From Parapristionchus giblindavisi (lineage: Eukaryota > Nematoda > Chromadorea > Rhabditida > Diplogasteridae): DNA of 64,000 bases. The translations under genes and the position numbers were made by a program. Each line of letters starts with the position of its first letter. Position 1 is the first letter of the stretch. The notes beneath the pieces were generated by a model. That model did not search any database and was not told where the DNA came from. It was given only the letters and a program-made list of their open reading frames with translations. The DNA is taken from assembly GCA_943737045.1 (NCBI GenBank), contig CALSFV010000046.1:1-64000 (forward strand). Direction: 5' to 3'. This document shows positions 37,812 through 52,451 of the stretch, one piece after another.

Positions 37812-40599
37812 TATGACACGATTAGTATCGTTGACAATTTGACTTGTCATGAATTGTTTTGTAGCGAAAATGCAAAGAGTACTGGAAGATAATTTAGCAT
37901 TTTGGCCTATGTGACCGCTGTTCAGGAATGGAAAAGTGTATCGTATTCAGATTTTTTGCTCTTTCACATGGTATACGACACGATAGGTATCGTTGCCATT
38001 TTCACATTTCACAAGTAATGTTTATCATATAAGAGTAAAAGCTACTTTTGTACTTCGGCCATTGTGTCGACCGAAAATAATACGGTTCGACATGAGCTGA
38101 AGTGTGTACGATTCAGAATTTTTTCTCTTTCACATGGTATATGACACGATTAGTATCGTTGACAATTTGACTTGTCATGAATTGTTTTGTAGCGAAAATG
38201 CAAAGAGTACTGGAAGATAATTTAGCATTTTGGCCTATGTGACCGCTGTTCAGGAATGGAAAAGTGTATCGTATTCAGATTTTTTTGCTCTTTCGTTGGG
38301 TATACGACAAGATAGGTTTCATTGCCATTTTCACATTTCACAAGTAATTTTTATCATATAAGAATAAAAGCTACTTTTGTACTTCGGCCATTGTGTCGAC
38401 CGTAAAATAATACGGTTCGACATGAGCTGAAGAGTGTACGATTCAGATTTTTTTTCTCTTTCACATGGTATATGACACGATTAGTTTCGTTGACAATTTG
38501 ACTTGTCATGAATTGTTTTGTAGCGAAAATGCAAAGAGTACTGGAAGATAATTTAGCATTTTGGCCTATGTGACCTCTTTTCAGGAATGGAAAAGTGTAT
38601 CGTATTCAGATTTTTTTGCTCTTTCACATGGTATACGACAAGATAGGTTTCATTGCCATTTTCACATTTCACAAGTAATTTTTATCATATAAGAGTAAAA
38701 GCTACTTTTGTACTTCGGCCATTGTCGCGACTGTAAAATAATATGGTTCGACATGAGCTGAAGTGTGTACGATTCAGAATTTTTTCTCTTTCACATGGTA
38801 TATGACACGATTAGTATCGTTGACAATTTGACTTGTCATGAATTGTTTTGTAGCGAAAATGCAAAGAGTACTGGAAGATAATTTAGCATTTTGGCCTATG
38901 TGACCGCTGTTCAGGAATGGAAAAGTGTATCGTATTCAGATTTTTTTGCTCTTTCGTTGGGTATACGACAAGATAGGTTTCATTGCCATTTTCACATTTC
39001 ACAAGTAATTTTTATCATATAAGAGTAAAAGCTACTTTTGTACTTCGGCCATTGTGTCGACCGTAAAATAATACGGTTCGACATGAGCTGAAGAGTGTAC
39101 GATTCAGAATTTTTTTCTCTTTCACATGGTATATGACACGATTAGTTTCGTTGACAATTTGACTTGTCATGAATTGTTTTGTAGCGAAAATGCAAAGAGT
39201 ACTGGAAGATAATTTAGCATTTTGGCCTATGTGACCGCTGTTCAGGAATGGAAAAGTGTATCGTATTCAGATTTTTTGCTCTTTCACATGGTATACGACA
39301 CGATAGGTATCGTTGCCATTTTCACATTTCACAAGTAATGTTTATCATATAAGAGTAAAAGCTACTTTTGTACTTCGGCCATTGTGTCGACCGAAAATAA
39401 TACGGTTCGACATGAGCTGAAGTGTGTACGATTCAGAATTTTTTCTCTTTCACATGGTATATGACACGATTAGTATCGTTGACAATTTGACTTGTCATGA
39501 ATTGTTTTGTAGCGAAAATGCAAAGAGTACTGGAAGATAATTTAGCATTTTGGCCTATGTGACCGCTGTTCAGGAATGGAAAAGTGTATCGTATTCAGAT
39601 TTTTTTGCTCTTTCGTTGGGTATACGACAAGATAGGTTTCATTGCCATTTTCACATTTCACAAGTAATTTTTATCATATAAGAGTAAAAGCTACTTTTGT
39701 ACTTCGGCCATTGTGTCGACCGTAAAATAATACGGTTCGACATGAGCTGAAGAGTGTACGATTCAGAATTTTTTTCTCTTTCACATGGTATATGACACGA
39801 TTAGTTTCGTTGACAATTTGACTTGTCATGAATTGTTTTGTAGCGAAAATGCAAAGAGTACTGGAAGATAATTTAGCATTTTGGCCTATGTGACCGCTGT
39901 TCAGGAATGGAAAAGTGTATCGTATTCAGATTTTTTTTGCTCTTTCGTTGGGTATACGACAAGATAGGTTTCATTGCCATTTTCACATTTCACAAGTAAT
40001 TTTTATCATATAAGAGTAAAAGCTACTTTTGTACTTCGGCCATTGTGTCGACCGTAAAATAATACGGTTCGACATGAGCTGAAGAGTGTACGATTCAGAA
40101 TTTTTTTCTCTTTCACATGGTATATGACACGATTAGTATCGTTGACAATTTGACTTGTCATGAATTGTTTTGTAGCGAAAATGCAAAGAGTACTGGAAGA
40201 TAATTTAGCATTTTGGCCTATGTGACCGCTGTTCAGGAATGGAAAAGTGTATCGTATTCAGATTTTTTTGCTCTTTCGTTGGGTATACGACAAGATATGT
40301 TTTATTGCCATTTTCACATTTCACAAGTAATTTTTATCATATAAGAGTAAAAGCTACTTTTGTACTTCGGCCATTGTGTCGACCGAAAATAATACGGTTC
40401 GACATGAGCTGAAGAGTGTACGATTCAGAATTTTTTTCTCTTTCACATGGTATATGACACGATTAGTATCGTTGACAATTTGACTTGTCATGAATTGTTT
40501 TGTAGCGAAAATGCAAAGAGTACTGGAAGATAATTTAGCATTTTGGCCTATGTGACCTCTTTTCAGGAATGGAAAAGTGTATCGTATTCAAATTTTTTT

Positions 40600-43500
40600 T
40601 GCTCTTTCACATGGTATGCGACACGATAGGTATCGTTGCCATTTTCACATTTCACAAGTAATTTTTATCATATAAGAGTAAAAGCTACTTTTGTACTTCG
40701 GCCATTTTCGCGACTGTAAAATAATACGGTTCGACATGAGCTGAAGTGTGTACGATTCAGAATTTTTTCTCTTTCACATGGTATATGACACGATTAGTAC
40801 CGTTGACAATTTGACTTGTCATGAATTGTTTTGTAGCGAAAATGCAAAGAGTACTGGAAGATAATTTAGCATTTTGGCCTATGTGACCGCTGTTCAGGAA
40901 TGGAAAAGTGTATCGTATTCAGATTTTTTTGCCCTTTCGTTCAGTATACGACAAGATAGGTTTTATTGCCATTTTCGCATTTCACAAGTAATTTTTATCA
41001 TATAAGAGTAAAAGCTACTTTTGTACTTCGGCCATTGTGTCGACCGAAAATAATACGGTTCGACATGAGCTGAAGAGTGTACGATTCAGAATTTTTTTCT
41101 CTTTCACATGGTATATGACACGATTAGTATCGTTGACAATTTGACTTGTCATGAATTGTTTTGTAGCGAAAATGCAAAGAGTACTGGAAGATAATTTAGC
41201 ATTTTGGCCTATGTGACCTCTTTTCAGGAATGGAAAAGTGTATCGTATTCAAATTTTTTTTGCTCTACTTTTGTACTTCGGCCATTGTGTCGACCGTAAA
41301 ATAATACGGTTCGACATGAGCTGAAGAGTGTACGATTCAGAATTTTTTTCTCTTTCACATGGTATATGACACGATTAGTATCGTTGACAATTTGACTTGT
41401 CATGAATTGTTTGGTAGCGAAAATGCAAAGAGTACTGGAAGATAATTTAACATTTTGGCATATGTGACCGCTTTTCAGGAATGGAAAAGAGTATCGTATT
41501 CAGATTTTTTTGCTCTTTCGTTGGGTATACGATAAGATAGGTTTCATTGCCATTTTCACATTTCACAAGTAATTTTTATCATATAAGAGTAAAAGCTACT
41601 TTTGTACTTCGGCCATTGTCGCGACTGTAAAATAATACGGTTCGACATGAGCTGAAGTGTGTACGATTCAGAATTTTTTCTCTTTCACATGGTATATGAC
41701 ACGATTAGTATCGTTGACAATTTGACTTGTCATGAATTGTTTTGTAGCGAAAATGCAAAGAGTACTGGAAGATAATTTAGCATTTTGGCCTATGTGACCG
41801 CTGTTCATTAATGGAAAAGTGTATCGTATTCAGATTTTTTTGCTCTTTCGTTGGGTATACGACAAGATATGTTTTATTGCCATTTTCACATTTCACAAGT
41901 AATTTTTATCATATAAGAGTAAAAGCTACTTTTGTACTTCGGCCATTGTGTCGACCGAAAATAATACGGTTCGACATGAGCTGAAGAGTGTACGATTCAG
42001 AATTTTTTTCTCTTTCACATGGTATATGACACGATTAGTATCGTTGACAATTTGACTTGTCATGAATTGTTTGGTAGCGAAAATGCAAAGAGTACTGGAA
42101 GATAATTTAACATTTTGGCATATGTGACCGCTTTTCAGGAATGGAAAAGAGTATCGTATTCAGATTTTTTTGCTCTTTCGTTGGGTATACGATAAGATAG
42201 GTTTCATTGCCATTTTCACATTTCACAAGTAATTTTTATCATATAAGAGTAAAAGCTACTTTTGTACTTCGGCCATTGTCGCGACTGTAAAATAATACGG
42301 TTCGACATGAGCTGAAGTGTGTACGATTCAGAATTTTTTCTCTTTCACATGGTATATGACACGATTAGTATCGTTGACAATTTGACTTGTCATGAATTGT
42401 TTTGTAGCGAAAATGCAAAGAGTACTGGAAGATAATTTATCATTTTGGCCTATGTGACCGCTGTTCATTAATGGAAAAGTGTATCGTATTCAGATTTTTT
42501 TGCTCTTTCGTTGGGTATACGACAAGATATGTTTTATTGCCATTTTCACATTTCACAAGTAATTTTTATCATATAAGAGTAAAAGCTACTTTTGTACTTC
42601 GGCCATTGTGTCGACCGAAAATAATACGGTTCGACATGAGCTGAAGAGTGTACGATTCAGAATTTTTTTCTCTTTCACATGGTATATGACACGATTAGTA
42701 TCGTTGACAATTTGACTTGTCATGAATTGTTTTGTAGCGAAAATGCAAAGAGTACTGGAAGATAATTTAGCATTTTGGCCTATGTGACCTCTTTTCAGGA
42801 ATGGAAAAGTGTATCGTATTCAAATTTTTTTTGCTCTTTCACATGGTATGCGACACGATAGGTATCGTTGCCATTTTCACATTTCACAAGTAATTTTTAT
42901 CATATAAGAGTAAAAGCTACTTTTGTACTTCGGCCATTGTGTCGACCGTAAAATAATACGGTTCGACATGAGCTGAAGAGTGTACGATTCAGAATTTTTT
43001 TCTCTTTCACATGGTATATGACACGATTAGTTTCGTTGACAATTTGACTTGTCATGAATTGTTTTGTAGCGAAAATGCAAAGAGTACTGGAAGATTATTT
43101 AGCATTTTGGCCTATGTGACCGCTGTTCAGGAATGGAAAAGTGTATCGTATTCAGATTTTTTTTGCTCTTTCGTTGGGTATACGACAAGATAGGTTTCAT
43201 TGCCATTTTCACATTTCACAAGTAATTTTTATCATATAAGAGTAAAAGCTACTTTTGTACTTCGGCCATTGTGTCGACCGTAAAATAATACGGTTCGACA
43301 TGAGCTGAAGAGTGTACGATTCAGAATTTTTTTCTCTTTCACATGGTATATGACACGATTAGTTTAGTTGACAATTTGACTTGTCATGAATTGTTTTGTA
43401 GCGAAAATGCAAAGAGTACTGGAAGATAATTTAGCATTTTGGCCTATGTGACCGCTGTTCAGGAATGGAAAAGTGTATCGTATTCAGATTTTTTTGCTCT

Positions 43501-46500
43501 TTCACATGGTATACGACACGATAGGTATCGTTGCCATTTTCACATTTCACAAGTAATTTTTTATCATATAAGAGTAAAAGCTACTTTTGTACTTCGGCCA
43601 TTGTGTCGACCGAAAATAATACGGTTCGACATGAGCTGAAGTGTGTACGATTCAGATTTTTTTCTCTTTCACATGGTATATGACACGATTAGTATCGTTG
43701 ACAATTTGACTTGTCATGAATTGTTTTGTAGCGAAAATGCAAAGAGTACTGGAAGATAATTTAACATTTTGGCATATGTGACCGCTTTTCAGGAATGGAA
43801 AAGAGTATCGTATTCAGATTTTTTTGCTCTTTCGTTGGGTATACGATAAGATAGGTTTCATTGCCATTTTCACATTTCACAAGTAATTTTTATCATATAA
43901 GAGTAAAAGCTACTTTTGTACTTCGGCCATTGTCGCGACTGTAAAATAATACGGTTCGACATGAGCTGAAGTGTGTACGATTCAGAATTTTTTCTCTTTC
44001 ACATGGTATATGACACGATTAGTATCGTTGACAATTTGACTTGTCATGAATTGTTTTGTAGCGAAAATGCAAAGAGTACTGGAAGATAATTTAGCATTTT
44101 GGCCTATGTGACCGCTGTTCAGGAATGGAAAAGTGTATCGTATTCAGATTTTTTTGCTCTTTCGTTGGGTATACGACAAGATATGTTTTATTGCCATTTT
44201 CACATTTCACAAGTAATTTTTATCATATAAGAGTAAAAGCTACTTTTGTACTTCGGCCATTGTGTCGACCGAAAATAATACGGTTCGACATGAGCTGAAG
44301 AGTGTACGATTCAGAATTTTTTTCTCTTTCACATGGTATATGACACGATTAGTATCGTTGACAATTTGACTTGTCATGAATTGTTTTGTAGCGAAAATGC
44401 AAAGAGTACTGGAAGATAATTTAGCATTTTGGCCTATGTGACCTCTTTTCAGGAATGGAAAAGTGTATCGTATTCAAATTTTTTTTGCTCTTTCACATGG
44501 TATGCGACACGATAGGTATCGTTGCCATTTTCACATTTCACAAGTAATTTTTATCATATAAGAGTAAAAGCTACTTTTGTACTTCGGCCATTTTCGCGAC
44601 TGTAAAATAATACGGTTCGACATGAGCTGAAGTGTGTACGATTCAGAATTTTTTCTCTTTCACATGGTATATGACACGATTAGTACCGTTGACAATTTGA
44701 CTTGTCATGAATTGTTTTGTAGCGAAAATGCAAAGAGTACTGGAAGATAATTTAGCATTTTGGCCTATGTGACCGCTGTTCAGGAATGGAAAAGTGTATC
44801 GTATTCAGATTTTTTTGCCCTTTCGTTCAGTATACGACAAGATAGGTTTTATTGCCATTTTCGCATTTCACAAGTAATTTTTATCATATAAGAGTAAAAG
44901 CTACTTTTGTACTTCGGCCATTGTGTCGACCGAAAATAATACGGTTCGACATGAGCTGAAGAGTGTACGATTCAGAATTTTTTTCTCTTTCACATGGTAT
45001 ATGACACGATTAGTATCGTTGACAATTTGACTTGTCATGAATTGTTTTGTAGCGAAAATGCAAAGAGTACTGGAAGATAATTTAGCATTTTGGCCTATGT
45101 GACCTCTTTTCAGGAATGGAAAAGTGTATCGTATTCAAATTTTTTTTGCTCTACTTTTGTACTTCGGCCATTGTGTCGACCGTAAAATAATACGGTTCGA
45201 CATGAGCTGAAGAGTGTACGATTCAGAATTTTTTTCTCTTTCACATGGTATATGACACGATTAGTATCGTTGACAATTTGACTTGTCATGAATTGTTTGG
45301 TAGCGAAAATGCAAAGAGTACTGGAAGATAATTTAACATTTTGGCATATGTGACCGCTTTTCAGGAATGGAAAAGAGTATCGTATTCAGATTTTTTTGCT
45401 CTTTCGTTGGGTATACGATAAGATAGGTTTCATTGCCATTTTCACATTTCACAAGTAATTTTTATCATATAAGAGTAAAAGCTACTTTTGTACTTCGGCC
45501 ATTGTGTCGACCGTAAAATAATACGGTTCGACATGAGCTGAAGAGTGTACGATTCAGAATTTTTTTCTCTTTCACATGGTATATGACACGATTAGTTTAG
45601 TTGACAATTTGACTTGTCATGAATTGTTTTGTAGCGAAAATGCAAAGAGTACTGGAAGATAATTTAGCATTTTGGCCTATGTGACCTCTTTTCAGGAATG
45701 GAAAAGTGTATCGTATTCAAATTTTTTTTGCTCTACTTTTGTACTTCGGCCATTGTGTCGACCGTAAAATAATACGGTTCGACATGAGCTGAAGAGTGTA
45801 CGATTCAGAATTTTTTTCTCTTTCACATGGTATATGACACGATTAGTATCGTTGACAATTTGACTTGTCATGAATTGTTTGGTAGCGAAAATGCAAAGAG
45901 TACTGGAAGATAATTTAACATTTTGGCATATGTGACCGCTTTTCAGGAATGGAAAAGAGTATCGTATTCAGATTTTTTTGCTCTTTCGTTGGGTATACGA
46001 TAAGATAGGTTTCATTGCCATTTTCACATTTCACAAGTAATTTTTATCATATAAGAGTAAAAGCTACTTTTGTACTTCGGCCATTGTGTCGACCGTAAAA
46101 TAATACGGTTCGACATGAGCTGAAGAGTGTACGATTCAGAATTTTTTTCTCTTTCACATGGTATATGACACGATTAGTTTAGTTGACAATTTGACTTGTC
46201 ATGAATTGTTTTGTAGCGAAAATGCAAAGAGTACTGGAAGATAATTTAGCATTTTGGCCTATGTGACCGCTGTTCAGGAATGGAAAAGTGTATCGTATTC
46301 AGATTTTTTGCTCTTTCACATGGTATACGACACGATAGGTATCGTTGCCATTTTCACATTTCACAAGTAATGTTTATCATATAAGAGTAAAAGCTACTTT
46401 TGTACTTCGGCCATTGTGTCGACCGAAAATAATACGGTTCGACATGAGCTGAAGTGTGTACGATTCAGAATTTTTTCTCTTTCACATGGTATATGACACG

Positions 46501-48700
46501 ATTAGTATCGTTGACAATTTGACTTGTCATGAATTGTTTTGTAGCGAAAATGCAAAGAGTACTGGAAGATAATTTAGCATTTTGGCCTATGTGACCGCTG
46601 TTCAGGAATGGAAAAGTGTATCGTATTCAGATTTTTTTGCTCTTTCGTTGGGTATACGACAAGATAGGTTTCATTGCCATTTTCACAATTCACAAGTAAT
46701 TTTTATCATATAAGAGTAAAAGCTACTTTTGTACTTCGGCCATTGTGTCGACCGTAAAATAATACGGTTCGACATGAGCTGAAGAGTGTACGATTCAGAA
46801 TTTTTTTCTCTTTCACATGGTATATGACACGATTAGTTTCGTTGACAATTTGACTTGTCATGAATTGTTTTGTAGCGAAAATGCAAAGAGTACTGGAAGA
46901 TAATTTAGCATTTTGGCCTATGTGACCGCTGTTCAGGAATGGAAAAGTGTATCGTATTCAGATTTTTTTGCTCTTTCACATGGTATACGACACGATAGGT
47001 ATCGTTGCCATTTTCACATTTCACAAGTAATTTTTTATCATATAAGAGTAAAAGCTACTTTTGTACTTCGGCCATTGTGTCGACCGAAAATAATACGGTT
47101 CGACATGAGCTGAAGTGTGTACGATTCAGAATTTTTTCTCTTTCACATGGTATATGACACGATTAGTATCGTTGACAATTTGACTTGTCATGAATTGTTT
47201 TGTAGCGAAAATGCAAAGAGTACTGGAAGATAATTTAACATTTTGGCATATGTGACCGCTTTTCAGGAATGGAAAAGAGTATCGTATTCAGATTTTTTTG
47301 CTCTTTCGTTGGGTATACGATAAGATAGGTTTCATTGCCATTTTCACATTTCACAAGTAATTTTTATCATATAAGAGTAAAAGCTACTTTTGTACTTCGG
47401 CCATTGTCGCGACTGTAAAATAATACGGTTCGACATGAGCTGAAGTGTGTACGATTCAGAATTTTTTCTCTTTCACATGGTATATGACACGATTAGTATC
47501 GTTGACAATTTGACTTGTCATGAATTGTTTTGTAGCGAAAATGCAAAGAGTACTGGAAGATAATTTAGCATTTTGGCCTATGTGACCGCTGTTCAGGAAT
47601 GGAAAAGTGTATCGTATTCAGATGTTTTTGCTCTTTCGTTGGGTATACGACAAGATATGTTTTATTGCCATTTTCACATTTCACAAGTAATTTTTATCAT
47701 ATAAGAGTAAAAGCTACTTTTGTACTTCGGCCATTGTGTCGACCGAAAATAATACGGTTCGACATGAGCTGAAGAGTGTACGATTCAGAATTTTTTTCTC
47801 TTTCACATGGTATATGACACGATTAGTATCGTTGACAATTTGACTTGTCATGAATTGTTTTGTAGCGAAAATGCAAAGAGTACTGGAAGATAATTTAGCA
47901 TTTTGGCCTATGTGACCTCTTTTCAGGAATGGAAAAGTGTATCGTATTCAAATTTTTTTTGCTCTTTCACATGGTATGCGACACGATAGGTATCGTTGCC
48001 ATTTTCACATTTCACAAGTAATTTTTATCATATAAGAGTAAAAGCTACTTTTGTACTTCGGCCATTTTCGCGACTGTAAAATAATACGGTTCGACATGAG
48101 CTGAAGTGTGTACGATTCAGAATTTTTTCTCTTTCACATGGTATATGACACGATTAGTACCGTTGACAATTTGACTTGTCATGAATTGTTTTGTAGCGAA
48201 AATGCAACGAGTACTGGAAGATAATTTAGCATTTTGGCCTATGTGACCGCTGTTCAGGAATGGAAAAGTGTATCGTATTCAGATTTTTTTGCCCTTTCGT
48301 TCAGTATACGACAAGATAGGTTTTATTGCCATTTTCGCATTTCACAAGTAATTTTTATCATATAAGAGTAAAAGCTACTTTTGTACTTCGGCCATTGTGT
48401 CGACCGAAAATAATACGGTTCGACATGAGCTGAAGAGTGTACGATTCAGAATTTTTTTCTCTTTCACATGGTATATGACACGATTAGTATCGTTGACAAT
48501 TTGACTTGTCATGAATTGTTTTGTAGCGAAAATGCAAAGAGTACTGGAAGATAATTTAGCATTTTGGCCTATGTGACCTCTTTTCAGGAATGGAAAAGTG
48601 TATCGTATTCAAATTTTTTTTGCTCTACTTTTGTACTTCGGCCATTGTGTCGACCGTAAAATAATACGGTTCGACATGAGCTGAAGAGTATACGATTCAG
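40600..48700 (-). repeat. Large higher-order blocks with 3886 and 3474 bp offsets
   Basis: Two rare tags travel together. TTTGCCCTTTCGTTCAGTAT occurs with its GCCC at 40931, 44817 and 48291. The deleted form TTTGCTCTACTTTTGTACTT, in which the whole stretch between GCTCT and ACTTTTG is missing, follows at about 41262, 45148 and 48622. Both tags step by 3886 and then 3474 bp. The 412 bp difference is not an exact monomer multiple, in line with deleted monomers having been gained or lost. An extra deleted monomer sits near 45731 without the GCCCTT tag. Confidence 0.85.
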
Positions 48701-51030
48701 AATTTTTTTCTCTTTCACATGGTATATGACACGATTAGTATCGTTGACAATTTGACTTGTCATGAATTGTTTGGTAGCGAAAATGCAAAGAGTACTGGAA
48801 GATAATTTAACATTTTGGCATATGTGACCGCTTTTCAGGAATGGAAAAGAGTATCGTATTCAGATTTTTTTGCTCTTTCGTTGGGTATACGATAAGATAG
48901 GTTTCATTGCCATTTTCACATTTCACAAGTAATTTTTATCATATAAGAGTAAAAGCTACTTTTGTACTTCGGCCATTGTCGCGACTGTAAAATAATACGG
49001 TTCGACATGAGCTGAAGAGTGTACGATTCAGAATTTTTTTCTCTTTCACATGGTATATGACACGATTAGTATCGTTGACAATTTGACTTGTCATGAATTG
49101 TTTTGTAGCGAAAATGCAAAGAGTACTGGAAGATAATTTAGCATTTTGGCCTATGTGACCGCTGTTCAGGAATGGAAAAGTGTATCGTATTCAGATTTTT
49201 TTGCCCTTTCGTTCAGTATACGACAAGATAGGTTTTATTGCCATTTTCACATTTCACAAGTAATTTTTATCATATAAGAGTAAAAGCTACTTTTGTACTT
49301 CGGCCATTGTGTCGACCGAAAATAATACGGTTCGACATGAGCTGAAGAGTGTACGATTCAGAATTTTTTTCTCTTTCACATGGTATATGACACGATTAGT
49401 ATCGTTGACAATTTGACTTGTCATGAATTGTTTTGTAGCGAAAATGCAAAGAGTACTGGAAGATAATTTAGCATTTTGGCCTATGTGACCTCTTTTCAGG
49501 AATGGAAAAGTGTATCGTATTCAAATTTTTTTTGCTCTTTCACATGGTATGCGACACGATAGGTATCGTTGCCATTTTCACATTTCACAAGTAATTTTTA
49601 TCATATAAGAGTAAAAGCTACTTTTGTACTTCGGCCATTTTCGCGACTGTAAAATAATACGGTTCGACATGAGCTGAAGTGTGTACGATTCAGAATTTTT
49701 TTCTCTTTCACATGGTATATGACAGGATTAGTATCGTTGACAATTTGACTTGTCATGAATTGTTTTGTAGCGAAAATGCAAAGAGTACTGGAAGATAATT
49801 TAGCATTTTGGCCTATGTGACCGCTGTTCAGGAATGGAAAAGTGTATCGTATTCAGATTTTTTTGCCCTTTCGTTCAGTATACGACAAGATAGGTTTTAT
49901 TGCCATTTTCACATTTCACAAGTAATTTTTATCATATAAGAGTAAAAGCTACTTTTGTACTTCGGCCATTGTGTCGACCGAAAATAATACGGTTCGACAT
50001 GAGCTGAAGAGTGTACGATTCAGAATTTTTTTCTCTTTCACATGGTATATGACACGATTAGTATCGTTGACAATTTGACTTGTCATGAATTGTTTTGTAG
50101 CGAAAATGCAAAGAGTACTGGAAGATAATTTAACATTTTGGCATATGTGACCGCTTTTCAGGAATGGAAAAGAGTATCGTATTCAGATTTTTTTGCTCTT
50201 TCGTTGGGTATACGATAAGATAGGTTTCATTGCCATTTTCACATTTCACGAGTAATTTTTATCATATAAGAGTAAAAGCTACTTTTGTACTTCGGCCATT
50301 GTCGCGACTGTAAAATAATACGGTTCGACATGAGCTGAAGTGTGTACGATTCAGAATTTTTTCTCTTGACATGGTATATGACACGATTAGTATCGTTGAC
50401 AATTTGACTTGTCATGAATTGTTTTGTAGCGAAAATGCAAAGAGTACTGGAAGATAATTTAGCATTTTGGCCTATGTGACCGCTGTTCAGGAATGGAAAA
50501 GTGTATCGTATTCAGATTTTTTTGCTCTTTCGTTGGGTATACGACAAGATATGTTTTATTGCCATTTTCACATTTCACAAGTAATTTTTATCATATAAGA
50601 GTAAAAGCTACTTTTGTACTTCGGCCATTGTGTCGACCGAAAATAATACGGTTCGACATGAGCTGAAGAGTGTACGATTCAGAATTTTTTTCTCTTTCAC
50701 ATGGTATATGACACAATTAGTATCGTTGACAATTTGACTTGTCATGAATTGTTTTGTAGCGAAAATGCAAAGAGTACTGGAAGATAATTTAGCATTTTGG
50801 CCTATGTGACCTCTTTTCAGGAATGGAAAAGTGTATCGTATTCAAATTTTTTTTGCTCTTTCACATGGTATGCGACACGATAGGTATCGTTGCCATTTTC
50901 ACATTTCACAAGTAATTTTTATCATATAAGAGTAAAAGCTACTTTTGTACTTCGGCCATTTTCGCGACTGTAAAATAATACGGTTCGACATGAGCTGAAG
51001 TGTGTACGATTCAGAATTTTTTCTCTTTCA

Positions 51031-51100
51031 CATGGTATATGACTTGTCATGAATTTTTGTCATTCTTGTCATTTTTTCTCTTTCACATGGACAATTTGAC
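51031..51100 (-). repeat. Rearranged monomer segment, copy 1
   Basis: Instead of CATGGTATATGACACGATTA followed by the normal half-unit, the monomer reads TATGACTTGTCATGAATTTT, then TGTCATTCTTGTCATTTTTT, then CTCTTTCACATGGACAATTT. Two short stutters of the TTGTCAT and CTCTTTCACATGG motifs replace normal sequence, suggesting slipped or templated repair. It is one of three copies. Confidence 0.85.
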
Positions 51101-52381
51101 TTGTCATGAATTGTTTTGTAGCGAAAATGCAAAGAGTACTGGAAGATAATTTAGCATTTTGGCCTATGTGACCGCTGTTCAGGAATGGAAAAGTGTATCG
51201 TATTCAGATTTTTTTGCCCTTTCGTTCAGTATACGACAAGATAGGTTTTATTGCCATTTTCACATTTCACAAGTAATTTTTATCATATAAGAGTAAAAGC
51301 TACTTTTGTACTTCGGCCATTGTGTCGACCGAAAATAATACGGTTCGACATGAGCTGAAGAGTGTACGATTCAGAATTTTTTTCTCTTTCACATGGTATA
51401 TGACACGATTAGTATCGTTGACAATTTGACTTGTCATGAATTGTTTTGTAGCGAAAATGCAAAGAGTACTGGAAGATAATTTAACATTTTGGCATATGTG
51501 ACCGCTTTTCAGGAATGGAAAAGAGTATCGTATTCAGATTTTTTTGCTCTTTCGTTGGGTATACGATAAGATAGGTTTCATTGCCATTTTCACATTTCAC
51601 GAGTAATTTTTATCATATAAGAGTAAAAGCTACTTTTGTACTTCGGCCATTGTCGCGACTGTAAAATAATACGGTTCGACATGAGCTGAAGTGTGTACGA
51701 TTCAGAATTTTTTCTCTTGACATGGTATATGACACGATTAGTATCGTTGACAATTTGACTTGTCATGAATTGTTTTGTAGCGAAAATGCAAAGAGTACTG
51801 GAAGATAATTTAGCATTTTGGCCTATGTGACCGCTGTTCAGGAATGGAAAAGTGTATCGTATTCAGATTTTTTTGCTCTTTCGTTGGGTATACGACAAGA
51901 TATGTTTTATTGCCATTTTCACATTTCACAAGTAATTTTTATCATATAAGAGTAAAAGCTACTTTTGTACTTCGGCCATTGTGTCGACCGAAAATAATAC
52001 GGTTCGACATGAGCTGAAGAGTGTACGATTCAGAATTTTTTTCTCTTTCACATGGTATATGACACAATTTGTATCGTTGACAATTTGACTTGTCATGAAT
52101 TGTTTTGTAGCGAAAATGCAAAGAGTACTGGAAGATAATTTAGCATTTTGGCCTATGTGACCTCTTTTCAGGAATGGAAAAGTGTATCGTATTCAAATTT
52201 TTTTTGCTCTTTCACATGGTATGCGACACGATAGGTATCGTTGCCATTTTCACATTTCACAAGTAATTTTTATCATATAAGAGTAAAAGCTACTTTTGTA
52301 CTTCGGCCATTTTCGCGACTGTAAAATAATACGGTTCGACATGAGCTGAAGTGTGTACGATTCAGAATTTTTTCTCTTTCA

Positions 52382-52451
52382 CATGGTATATGACTTGTCA
52401 TGAATTTTTGTCATTCTTGTCATTTTTTCTCTTTCACATGGACAATTTGAC
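52382..52451 (-). repeat. Rearranged monomer segment, copy 2
   Basis: Same rearrangement as 51031-51100, 1351 bp further on. The identical breakpoint shows copying and not independent origin. Confidence 0.85.
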
